NCBI GenBank assembly: GCA_040954595.2
Contig: CM082580.2
Coordinates: 11,656,001 to 11,720,000, forward strand
DNA from: Balanoglossus misakiensis
Lineage: Eukaryota; Hemichordata
DNA: 64,000 bases
Reading direction: 5' to 3'
In this document: one piece after another, positions 35,101 through 46,019 of the stretch
How the letters are laid out: each line of letters begins with the position of its first letter
How positions within the stretch are numbered: position 1 is the first letter of the stretch
Made by a program: the position numbers and the translations under genes
The notes under the pieces: model-generated
Told to the model about the DNA's origin: nothing
What the model saw: only the letters and a program-made list of their open reading frames with translations
Database searches by the model: none

Positions 35101-38023
35101 TGCAGTCTGTCTATATTTACTCTGTCAGAAAGGTTGTGTCTGTCTTCTGAAATGAAAGATCTCAGCATGATCGTTTTATGGTGAGTGTAAAAGTTGTGGA
35201 TGTTTTAGTTTTGCATGTGAATGCACTTGAATGTATAGCTGAAAGGAAAGCTGCCATTGGAACTGCATTGACTCACCCATGGTATACATAACACACAATG
35301 TAACCTGCACAGATAATATCATCTGCTTAACCGCCCCATCAATAACTCTTTTGTAAATATTCATCAGTCATACTATTTATTTCAAGCTTTTTTCACCTCT
35401 GTAATTAGAATATTTGATTTGGTAATCATCACACCCCTCACATTCAGTATTTGCACATGACATAATATAGGGCCATAACACAGCTATGGCAGGAAATACA
35501 TGTTGCATTCATGGATGTCTGAGCACTATTCCAAAGTGGACATCTCTTCCATGTTCTAGAGCTACTGTACTTAGATTCCAAGCACACATCACAATTAATT
35601 GTTACGGGGTATGAGCACGGCATCTGTGACTTGTTATAGAACATGGTTTTCCTGTCGTATGCTCATAGAGTACATCATAGAGTCAACGTTGTACTAATAT
35701 GTTCATTATTAAAATTCAACTCACAAAGAGATCATCTGTTATCATGAGTTGTTCTTAAAAATGCTGTGATTAACAACCACCCTCACCAGCCGCCCTAACC
35801 CCACGTCCAAATGTCAAGTTCAAAGTCATGTGGCATATCAGTGTTGTTTGTATTTATGGCGTATTTAAAAAGCAATTTGGCACTGATAAAAATTGGTAGA
35901 TGGACTGTTCTGAACTTTTCCCTGCCAGGTGTCCCCATCCCCACTCCTTCCACAGATACTGACACTGAAACTGCTATTGATGCAGCTGAATATTTCGGTG
36001 AAGACAGCAATCAGCCCACGCCGGTCGTGCCGGAGAAGAGAGAGATCCAGGCGGCGCAGTCTGAACAGTTGCTCAATCCTGATGTGAGTAAGGTAATGCA
36101 TTGTGAGAGTGGTGTCATTACACAAGGGGTTGCCCACTGCATGGTAGTGTTAAAAAAAGCTGTCCTGAATAGTTAAGTGTTGCCACTCACCATCAAGCAG
36201 TGCTGTTCCTCAAAGTTCCCAAAGATAAGATTCTGGTAGTTTGAGATTGCTGTCCTGAAATACATCACCAATTTCCGTGAAGTACATGTAGGTTGGACTA
36301 GTCTGTGTTTCTGCCTTGTGCCCATGTACAAAGGTGGTGTTGTGTGGAAGGTTCTGCTGTGCCCCATTTTCAGTCTTTGTGGCATGCATGTAAAATTAAT
36401 ACTGAGGTCAGTTCTGATCATAATAACCTTTGTCAATAATTTCATCCACAGGAAGCAGACGCCAGTCCCCTGTCCTCCCCCGACACCGGAATCGGTACAG
36501 ACACTGGCTCGGTTACCTCAGCTACAAAAACCGAATCAAGCTCTACGCAAATTGGTACAGACGCAGGGCTGGTTGCCACAGCCAACGAAGAAGAAACAAG
36601 TTCCAATGAAATCATTACTGAGGCTGGCTCAGTTACCCCTGCCGACAAAGCAGAATCAAGCTCGCCTCAAAACGCTGAAGATAAAAGTGTTGCTGAAGAA
36701 TCAGAATTAAAAGAGGATGAGAAAGAGGAGAAACAGATCACGCAGGAAATGTCTGTACGAGATGATATCTATGAAGCCAGGGGAGAAGAGATTCCCACTG
36801 TGTTGTTAGATGGTACAGAAACTGCTAGTCTTGCCTCAGAGGCAAGCACTGGCGAGAGAGGTGTGTATCTGCATGTGTTACAAGCCTCATAGTTTTGTCC
36901 ATTTTGCATTTGGCTGATGTGCATCTCTCAGCAGGAATTCATCAAGATCCTATTCCTGGTTTCACTGCAAAGATTACTGAACGCAGTGTTTGTCTGTTGT
37001 TGTAGGCGAGGACACGTGCACTGATGGAGAAGAAGTGGGATACCGACGAATTTTGAGGAAGTGGGAGAAAGAACGAGAAGCTGAAGAGAGGAAGAAAAGT
37101 TTTAAGAACTTGCCAAGAATGAATCAGGTATTTTTGATAATTAATATTCTTGTAATATTCTCGTCACCAAACTCAATTTACATCAAACATGAACACACAC
37201 ATGTATCCTTGCTGGAAATCGCACACATGACAGATTCTGTTTATGTTCACTTTTATTTTGTTCAATGCACTAGGAACAATTTATCCAACTGTGGAAGACA
37301 TTGTACGATATGTTCGGTGAGAATGAGAATGAACAGGAGTTGTATCGAGCCATTGCTGCAGTCGGCACGTTGCTGCTAGAGATTGGTGAGGTCGGGAAAC
37401 AGTTTTACAAGAAAAATAAGAGCGCCAGGCAAGATGCTGCGACGCCGAGTAGCGATGATGCTGATAAGACCGGACAGGATGTCGAGAACGACAACATCTT
37501 TCTGAATGATAACGAGACCTCGTCAGGAGAGAAAACGGAAACTGTGGATGACAACAAAAATGTGGAAGAAGAAGAAGAAGGAGAAGAGAGAGTAACATTT
37601 ACCCTGGAGGAGGATAATCCCGGTGAACAGAATGGCGTACAGGCGATGGAGTCGGCCATGAAAGACATGGAGCTGGGTCACGGAGACGGCGATGGAAGCA
37701 TCTCGCCAACATCTGAAGGGTTGATCACTGTCAGCATGACCTCCCAGGATTCAGATGTCGCATCGCTTCCCGGCCAGGGTCTGGACGACTACCCGCCCCA
37801 GATGGAGATCGGCAGGCGGGAGAGACCGGAGTCCATCAACAAACTGGACATGGACTGGGCGATCACCTGCGAACAGTTTCTGGCATCCATGCTGACCGAG
37901 CCGGAGTTGGTGCGTTTCTTTGAACAACAGCTGGACGTGTCTCTCTTAATCGATGGTCTGAGACAGAAGAGATCTTTCGAAAGGCAACTTAGTAGCTCTA
38001 GTACGGCCAGCTTAACATCTTAA
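26182..38023 (+). CDS. TBC1D9: TBC1D9/TBC1D8-type Rab GTPase-activating protein, 26 coding exons
   Basis: Exons: 26182-26225, 27329-27492, 27759-27836, 27949-28044, 28219-28302, 28492-28625, 28735-28937, 29103-29174, 29467-29599, 29820-29930, 30051-30139, 30261-30379, 31252-31387, 31623-31731, 31861-31955, 32166-32260, 32399-32545, 32672-32783, 32882-33125, 34161-34370, 34625-34798, 34915-35086, 35929-36083, 36452-36860, 37006-37127, 37274-38023; 1,418 residues, against about 1,266 for human TBC1D9. It starts [15 protein letters not shown], a family hallmark. Two GRAM domains (about 145-255 and 290-400) are followed by the TBC domain (about 500-750) with the arginine finger in IERDLHR and the glutamine finger in GYCQAMN, an EF-hand loop ([12 protein letters not shown], about 886-897) and an acidic C-terminal part ending near [19 protein letters not shown]. 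Both catalytic fingers are present, so GAP activity is expected. The extra length is mainly the acidic, repeat-bearing region from exon 24 on. Confidence 0.95.
29943..29990 (-). mobile_element. Partial copy of the 94-bp element in TBC1D9 intron
   Basis: GTTTAACCCTTTC, CTCCAGTTTCCTCTA and TCTAACTTAAACC match, in order, the reverse complement of the copy at 23709-23802. Only about half of the element is recognisable. Confidence 0.5.
33655..33672 (+). other. TBC1D9: Candidate 18-nt cassette micro-exon of TBC1D9
   Basis: Between coding exons 33125 and 34161 a pyrimidine-rich acceptor (TTTATTTTCTCTAG) is followed by 18 bases encoding P-L-R-R-G-R and then a consensus donor, GTAAGT. Flanking exons meet at phase 0, so inclusion would add exactly six residues, strongly basic, after the TBC domain. 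Whether it is used is unknown. Confidence 0.45.
36494..36673 (+). repeat. Three 60-nt coding tandem repeats in TBC1D9 exon 24
   Basis: Three consecutive 20-residue units begin [16 protein letters not shown] and ITEAGSVT, and each continues to an E/T-S-S block. The repeat is imperfect and stays in frame. It lies in the low-complexity acidic tail, outside any known domain. Confidence 0.8.
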
Positions 38024-39660
38024 TCCTAGCCGAATAATAGTTGATGTTTTTAATGTTCTTGTAAATACATTTTTCTTCCCAATGGTCACAGTGCATGCCA
38101 CATCACAGCTTCTTGAGAAATCTCTTTCCATGTGCATCACATAGTTGATGTAACAAATCTTGTCTTCGCGCCAGTAAATTTGTATTTCCATTGAAGTACA
38201 AATATTTCAAATTGAGCTCTTTCCTTAGGAATCTGCCCCCACCTTACTTTTATTGTGTATTTAAGTACAGTTTGACATGACCAAAGACTTTTTCTTTGGT
38301 GATACAAGAAATGAACACATGGAAAATCATGTGTATTCACAAACTTCTTCCAATTTGTGTAAGAAACACTCGCACTCCCACCTGTTCTTAGTATAGTCTT
38401 CACATAGGCATCTGTGCATATGAAAGTCGTTGGTCTTACTTAGAGATGCATGTTGTGACGTATTAGTTAGCTGAAATTCTGTGCTCATTGTATATGCTAA
38501 TTTGGTGAGTGATTATTCAAGATACAATGTTGTAATTGTGTGTGTTGGTGATGGTGCTTATTCCACTGGGAAATGAAGGGAGGAGAGATAAAGGCGTGAA
38601 TGTATTTGCAGTGAGAATGCAAGATTAGTAGGTTACACAGACAATATTTGACGTGATGAAGTCTACCTGAAGGTTACGGAGGATATCAGTTTCAAGATTG
38701 GATGGGAGAAATGGCTCTTTATAGTGATAATTGTTGTAGTTAAAAAGAGACATTTTAAAACAGACCTTAATGTTGTGTGTGCATCTGTTGGATCTGCTAA
38801 GTTCTGTGAACTTCTATTCTATTCGTAACCCACTCATGGATTAGCGGCATCCTGTCCAAAACTCACCATGACTTTATGGTTGATATTTACTGGTAAATAC
38901 AACTAAACTTCAGCTGGTCTGTGAAGTCGTCAGTTTTGTAGGTTTGTTATTTAAAAAAATGTAAGTGGCCTTTTCATTTATGTCGCTCAGTCTTGTCACT
39001 CACATTAGCCGAGAAATGTGTCACCATTTTTCATCATTTAATTTATGTATTCCAAGGATATGAATCTGTTTGTATCTTCTTAATGATAATGTCTGATCAG
39101 GGTGCAGATGGTGCATACTTCTTCTGTAGTGTAGTCCTGTCCAGATGCACATGCGAATGCACATGTAAATGCCTGGAAACAACTGACCTGGCCGGGTCTA
39201 TTACTGATGCTACCAGTCACTACTGATATCATTAATTGGAATTTTCTAAAGTTGAGAGGTTTGATCTAGCAACACCCTGTTAATGGTTTAGATTAGTTGT
39301 CATAGAAGAATCTTAGAAATACCTTACATATTTTTATGCATGTGTCACATGAAGCATAGTTTCTTCTGTCGGATTTTTAAACAATGATAAAGCCTGCCTC
39401 ACAAGGTAATACGAATCGCAAAGTCCCAGTGCAATTTTGGTGATAACAGTAACCTCGTTTCATGACCCCAATCCCAGCCAGACATGCTTCAAATATTGTC
39501 TGATGTCAAAATTTACAATGTAACGTAACGCATGAGTAATCACTGTGCACCATAAATATTTTAAAGAAACTTGCCTTGTGTTTTCGTGTAGATTAAATAA
39601 AAAGGTTGCATGAGTTTGTCAGGAAAGTGGCAAATAAAGAGCTAAAAAGATACACTGGAT
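38024..39660 (+). other. TBC1D9 3' UTR
   Basis: Non-coding AT-rich sequence from the stop to AATAAA signals at 39596-39601 and 39633-39638. No coding potential or repeat of note was seen. Confidence 0.6.
39596..39601 (+). terminator. Poly(A) signal, TBC1D9
   Basis: AATAAA, with a second at 39633-39638. Both lie just before the 3' end of the convergent GALNT-A gene. Confidence 0.5.
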
Positions 39661-39880
39661 AACTTTACATTTCTCCGCCTTTTTTTTCTGAAATCAAATG
39701 TTTCCTATTTAATGGGAAAAGAGAAGCATTGATCTAACATGCGGGCCACTTTCACATTTGACATTTCCATTCATCATGATAGTTTAGACCATTTGCTGTC
39801 TATGAATAGTTCTGCCCTGAAGCCAATACTTCTGCAATAGAAATGTACAGTAGACAACCCAGTAGAAAACAAAAAGTTCA

Positions 39881-39886
39881 TTTATT
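39881..39886 (-). terminator. Poly(A) signal, GALNT-A
   Basis: AATAAA on the minus strand, about 145 bp after the GALNT-A stop codon at 40031-40033. Confidence 0.6.
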
Positions 39887-40030
39887 ATTAATACATGTAC
39901 ATTGAAATATATAAGCAGTTCTCCATCAAGCAGGTTATTTTGTTAATGCTATAACAGCCACTTTTCTATAAAAACATGTGGAATGTATATTGAAATATGT
40001 AAATGCTGTGAAATGACTGCAACTCCGTCG

Positions 40031-43000
40031 TTAATCTTGATGCGTGCTGAAAGTATTTCCATTTCTGTCGAAGTATGAGCTCCATCTCCACTTTTGTGCA
40101 GGGCTGTCATCACAGGCACGCAGAATAACATGACGGTGGCCGTTTTCAACATCTAGACATCTTCCACTGTTACCATCAATCATTGTTCCATCCTGTTTTG
40201 TAAACGAAAAGCAGATAAATTACTGGATGTGGTGCGAGTGATATAATCACATCAGTGGTGTACCAGGTGAAATATAAGCTTTGTTTTTAAAAACTTCAGC
40301 TTCAGTATGTCAGAGTACCCTATCAGCTCAGCTCAGTTAGCTTTTCTTCAGAGCCATCTTTTTTATTCCTCAAGAAAACTCCAAGGAAAATCATAAATAC
40401 CGACCTCATTATGATTCCAATATATCAGTCTGGGTGCATCACATTCGGACAAGACAATTTTGGAGACAGATGCTCGGTTGTACGGAGATGAAGACAGACA
40501 TAGTTCAGCAAACCATATCTTCCCACTCCAATCAAACATAAACATCTGTTTCAAAAGCAATGCAGATATATGTGTGATATTCCTTTTAAAAGACAAACAA
40601 TCACAAGAAAGAATCCTTGTTACCAGGGTTACTTACTTGGTTATGTCCTTCTCCGTGACATGGAAATACACCAACTGTTCCATCTCGGGTCATGGAATCC
40701 ATGCATAGATTAGATCGACCCAAATTGCGTACCTTTAAATGAGAAAACAAAGAAAAACATCACATTTTTACAACTGTAGGTGTTTCCCAAGCAAAATCTC
40801 CCATATTACCCAGAATGCATTGTGGCACACCTATGACATCATCAATAGGACAGCCAATCAGTTAGTCAGGTGAAAGTCAAAATGGCCGCCGTTTGAACAT
40901 GGATAGAAAGTCTCCACATACTTACGAATTCAATGCGTAGAAATTGAAACTTGCAAATGCCCATTTTATATGGACAAACAACTACAAAATGAATACTTAA
41001 AAACGTCATCTTCATTGAAATCTGATTGTTTACCTCTCCCCTAGCTTGTACTCTGATATCTGGTATAGGTAACTCAGGATAGACATTCTCCAAGTACCAT
41101 CTGAAGTCATGGCACTTCAAGTCTTCTCTTAGTTTAATTCTGTCAGATATATTACCAAAATCTTGTCCTTTGATGCGTGGTTTAAACGAATAGAATACTT
41201 CTTTGTAATCGTCCATCCAAACTTCAGCTACACGCATGTTATTGCGCGTATATGTTCTGCAAATACATCACACACATTTTCAGGATAGTTGTATGACTGT
41301 CATTTGCCCAGAAATCCGGCTATGAAATCACAAATTTTCACTCATTGAAAAAAATAATGAACATTGTGCTCGATCACCCTTAAAATATCAGATATCATGC
41401 CTACTTTTCGTTTCCCTCCGGAAAATTATAGGGTTGGCTCTTGCGGAACACGTGACCAACATGTGAGCAGGGAATAAGTTCCAAGGCGCCTCCACACATC
41501 CAGATCTGTCATTAAAAAATAATTTGGATAGCTCACTTTGCGTTTCATACCACGCGAGAAACAAGAAAAGATAAAAACAACGTTCACTGTACAGTCGGGG
41601 TGGGTCACTCGGCAAAATCCGATAGGGATAACATATTTTGAAAATGTACGGGGAGGTCGAATATTAAAACAATATTTACTTTAAACGATAATTCGAGGTT
41701 TTCGGCTCCCCAGATTTCTAAGCCCGGGTCGTAACTCCCTATTCTGTAGAAGAAGTCCCTGTCAATAGCGAAGAGACCACCAGCCATTGTTGGTGATCTG
41801 GAAGAGCAAATAAGATCTCGTGAAAACGATATAATACTGTCGAAATTTTTCCGCATTAGTAACCTCACACTATTCGTCATGCCGGTCGCTGAGTATTGTA
41901 CATCGCCCTGGGAGATGAAAATCTTGTCTGGCTGCAATCGTGTTCCGTTCCAGCTGCAATTACTGAAATGATGAAAGTGAGCGCAAAAGAGGTAACGTGA
42001 TGTTTGTGGTGATTATAAGTATCCGCTGTTCAAACTGGCGGTGTTTCAAAAGAGTTGATCGCGCACAAATTGCATAATTTCAATAATGTTTCCACTTTTG
42101 AAAAGTTTAATACTTAGATATAAACGAATGCCGACGACGTCCACATACATGGTCTATCTGTAATTGTGTTTGTAAATGCTCTAATTATCCCCACAATTAT
42201 AGCCAGACAACTAATAGGTCAACACAAGTACGGGCATTTCAATATGCATTTTAAAGTGCGTGCTTTTTCTAAAAAGACCGCTTGCATTTGCATTGGACTC
42301 CAGAACTGAATTGTGGAGAGAGTAATACCTTATTTCATTGGAATGGTACTTGTGGCTGTCAGCTCAGTAAACTAATAATACAAGTGGCTGTCTGAGCCCT
42401 ATACAGTGAGGGTTTCGATGAACTCAATCGTTAGATTCATCCATCAATACTTGTACCGAAGCTTGGTCGGCAACGTTTTGGACAGAGAGTAAACATTGTC
42501 AAACTAGAGAGTATTGGATAAGACAGGCCATTCGAGATTCCTCAAGAGAGGGAGAGTGCAGTCTCCTCGTCCACTTGTAAGCAAACTTTTACCCGTACCT
42601 AATCGGCCACGCTTCGTCTTTACGACGCTTCCTCTCATAATCTGGGATTTGTTTCCAGGCGAACCGCAGATCCCAGGAAAACCCGCCGCGGACGGAACTT
42701 GCCGGTGAATAGCTGAAATTAAATTACATGCCGATCAGAATTGTTATGAATGAAGATCCAATGTAATCTGGCTTTATTATTTTCCTGTGTATTGTTGTAT
42801 GATTTTACTAGTCTGCGCTCATTTGTGTAACTCACGTATTACCTACATGTATAGACCTGCATTGAAATTGATCCATCATGCACCTGTGGGCATCATATTG
42901 ATATTTCATTGGCGCAGTTGGTTTTCAATTAAATACTTCAGTACTCTAGTAATATCAAAGGTAGAAAGAGATATATATTTCCACCTGAACGACTTGGGAT

Positions 43001-46000
43001 CAATGAAGTCGATAATTGGTGACACCACGTTGCTTCTATTCTCCGCGATTCTCTGCAGCAGCGGCTCTAACCACCCGACGTTGCATTCGACGTGAGAATC
43101 CAGAAACAGAAGGACCTCCCCTCTTGCAATTTCACTGCCAAGCAACCTGGCACGTATCAGTCCTTCTCTTTGCTTCAATCTTAGTATTCTCACCTTGGGA
43201 AATATTCGCATGTATTCGTCCAGAGGCGCCTTCAGGTATTCTGTAATTTATGGCACCTTCTGATATGTCAGCAGACGACAAAATGTGACCAAAAATTTCA
43301 TCAGACATTTTTGTGCGACTGTTTATAGACTGCCAAAATAAGTAACCTGAGTAACCAAGACTAGGAACAATGATACACACGATAAAAAGAGTTCAATAAC
43401 TTCATAAACAATCCTTTCGCTTCATAAAGTTCATCTTGACCTACCTCTTTGACTAAAGTCATCAACGAGTATGACCTCTTCGATGAGGTCAGCGGGTGAC
43501 CTATTCATAATACTGTGCACAGATCTCAGCAGAGTGGACCAAGACTCCTCCGCGAAGCACATTATAATACTTGCCGATGGAAGACGATCGAAATATTCTT
43601 TCGTTTTGCATCTGAAAAAAAAACGTTTCATACTGTAGTAAAATGTACTCAGTGCACTACTTTCGTATACATCATTAAACCGTACATATTTGCATGTGTA
43701 TTCATGCCGTGCAGTCATTCATTCATTCATTCATTCATTCATTCATTCATTCATTCATTCATTCATTCATTCATTCATTCATTCATTCATTCATTCATTC
43801 ATTCATTCATTCATTCATTCATTCATTCATTCATTCATTCATTCATTCACTCACTCACTCGCAAAATGCGAATTTCGCTACGCACAATTTAGGTCGAACA
43901 TCCGGGATACTCCTCTCCACCGAAATCAAGCCACTGACGTATTCATTGAACGACGCCCGCTTCCATCCTTCTCTGACTCGAGCGTCATCTTCATCTTTGA
44001 TGCGGACCGGGACACCTCTCTCCCCGGGACCTTTGCGCAGCCGCGGCCTTGTCGTGGCGTCAATATCATGAACCGGGTGTAATCCCATAATTCCGTCCGT
44101 GTCGTCCTGGAAAATGTACGAATGGATGAGAAACTGACATAGGTCACACAAAATCGGGAGTTTTGTTTTTGGAGCGCAGGTTTTCGAGAAAATTAAGTTA
44201 AATGGGCCCTTTATTACTCTGCGTGAATCGTACGTTACAGGTTGTTTTATGCATCTAGTAATGTTGACAGTTATGCGCAAAATAAAGTTTTCACATTTTC
44301 CTTCACAAACTTTTGACCTTATCTTCACAGAAACCCACTATGTGGACAGATGTTGCAACACAGCCTGTTTTACTACTGTTTTTAATTTGATATCCTAGTT
44401 TAAGACTGTGTACACCGTTGTCTCGAACCATCTAAACATATTTATCAGCGCACGCAATCCATTCATTCGTGCCGGGTAAATGCAATGCGAAGAAAATGGA
44501 TCCATTAATGATAAAATAGACAATATATGAGTTAACTGCCTTTTAGACACTTTACTAAGAAGTTGACGAAATTCAATGAAAAGAAACCGCATAAGCTTAC
44601 TTTTTGACGGGCGTATTTCTCATTAATATTTTGTGCGATTTCACTCGGGCTTTGTGCCGTTACAATTCATAAACGCCAGCCATTTACGTGAGGTCAGCGT
44701 TTAGTTCACGCTTCGGAAAATAATATTCGAAACATGGCATTAGCGCAATTACTCGCCGCTGTTGTAAACCTTGTGATGTGGTCTGTATACACTACAAGCA
44801 ATGACGAATCTAATATTCCGACGCCGACTTCGCCATCAATCCAGTCTGGTTTTGTATTTGTTTGTATGTGTGTGCGGTTCTAATGGACTGAAACTATCAT
44901 ACTCAGTGTTTAGCTGCAGTGCACTGCGAATGTTGAAACAACATTTGCGTTGAGTGCAAAATCACGCCGCGTATTGACATTATGTGAATCAATTTTCAGT
45001 ATTTGATATCGAGTTTCATTGTTGCTGCTTCTCTACATAACCCGGGTTGTATCAAGCGCGGACTTATTTTTCGACATACTTTATTGCCAGACAGTTCAAG
45101 TACAGTTTGTAAACTGTACAAAAACCCGCAAAATGTAGTTTTCCTTCTCCAATATCAAACTAGGGTTACGCATTTCAAAACAAAAAATAAAGTCATCTGA
45201 AATATTCTCACAAGAACGTGGGTGGTCGACTGCCAACACGAACGTGACTTGCACACAAAAGGTAATATTCTGTTAAGTGTTACTCATAGAGAGAACATTG
45301 TATAGCCAGTCTTCAAAGTAATTTCCTGAAAGCAGTCTTCAGCAATTTATGTGAGCTATCTGTTTTGATACAAAGCAATTTGCAAACACAATTACATTCC
45401 AATTATAGCTTTCATCTGCGGGGCGTAGTCACGTGATAACCTTGCTTACGTAAGTCGGAGAAATTTTGACGAATACAAGACGCTTATTCTTATTGATTAT
45501 GAACGTTTATTGATTGATTGAGTGCGTAATTGCAATGAAAAGAGGGTCTCTACATCATTATTCATTAGGCCTCTGTGATTAGGCCTAGTACATGTATCTA
45601 TGTCCACATGCAGAAAGACTGAAAAAGCTTCATGTACCCAGATTTCAAAACTGATTTAGAAAGACAATAGATACCTCGTCCTTTTTCCTTGTGTTCTTGT
45701 TATACTCCCAACCGGTCTGCTTCGTAGCACCATCTTCAGCACGAAAGCCATGTCGATAAGCACCATTACTGGACTTGGAAGATTTCTTCTCGGTCGACTG
45801 TAAGCTTACATCCTCGTCATGTTTTCGAAGTCGGTGACGTTCCCCGATTATTCCGGACTTCATAGACGACTCGGGAAGCTTCTGACCCGGGGATCTATAT
45901 TCACTCGCTTTGAAGTACGATGTGAGTGCGTAAAATGCAAGCAGGGACACTTCCAAGACGAGAAAAATCAAAGATGCCAACAGGAACGCCTTCATAACCC

Positions 46001-46019
46001 TAGTTCTGTGAAATAGCAT
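40031..46019 (-). CDS. Polypeptide N-acetylgalactosaminyltransferase, divergent paralogue (GALNT-A)
   Basis: Exons on minus: 45675-46019, 43886-44106, 43445-43611, 42985-43240, 42599-42712, 41680-41797, 41405-41505, 41034-41256, 40637-40732, 40405-40545, 40031-40192; 647 residues. A type II membrane anchor (about 10-33) is followed by a polar stem, a GT-A catalytic domain and a C-terminal ricin-like lectin domain (about 500-647, three repeats, the last with CLDV and QKW). Catalytic marks: Asp292-Ser-His294 (the DxH metal site), WGAENLE and SHVGHVFR. The enzyme would add GalNAc to Ser/Thr in the Golgi. Odd: the usual FHNEAW reads FAEESW (208-213). Exon 2 is ended at 43886 because this gives the exact family spacing, D-V-R-P-K-L-C-K-T-K. 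A stronger donor 27 bases on gives a 9-residue insertion. It lies head-to-head with GALNT-B. The paralogue subtype is not assigned. Confidence 0.9.
43715..43860 (+). repeat. Tetranucleotide microsatellite (ATTC)n, about 34 units, ending in (ACTC)n
   Basis: ATTC repeats run without a break from 43715 to about 43850 and then change to ACTC up to 43860. It lies in intron 2 of GALNT-A, immediately beside exon 2. On the GALNT-A sense strand the exon-side end reads GTGAGTGAGT, which matches a splice donor. Confidence 0.97.

Noticed and set aside
36318-36710. 130-codon Pro/Gln-rich frame at TBC1D9 exon 24
   Set aside because: Out of phase with both neighbouring exons; produced by the 60-nt repeat read in another frame.
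43715-43860. Regular repeat array, CRISPR-like at first sight
   Set aside because: Unit is 4 bp with no spacers, in an animal intron; a microsatellite.
43515-44082. Long open frames with Ser-Phe-Ile-His repeats
   Set aside because: They are the ATTC microsatellite read in three frames on the non-coding strand of GALNT-A; not proteins.
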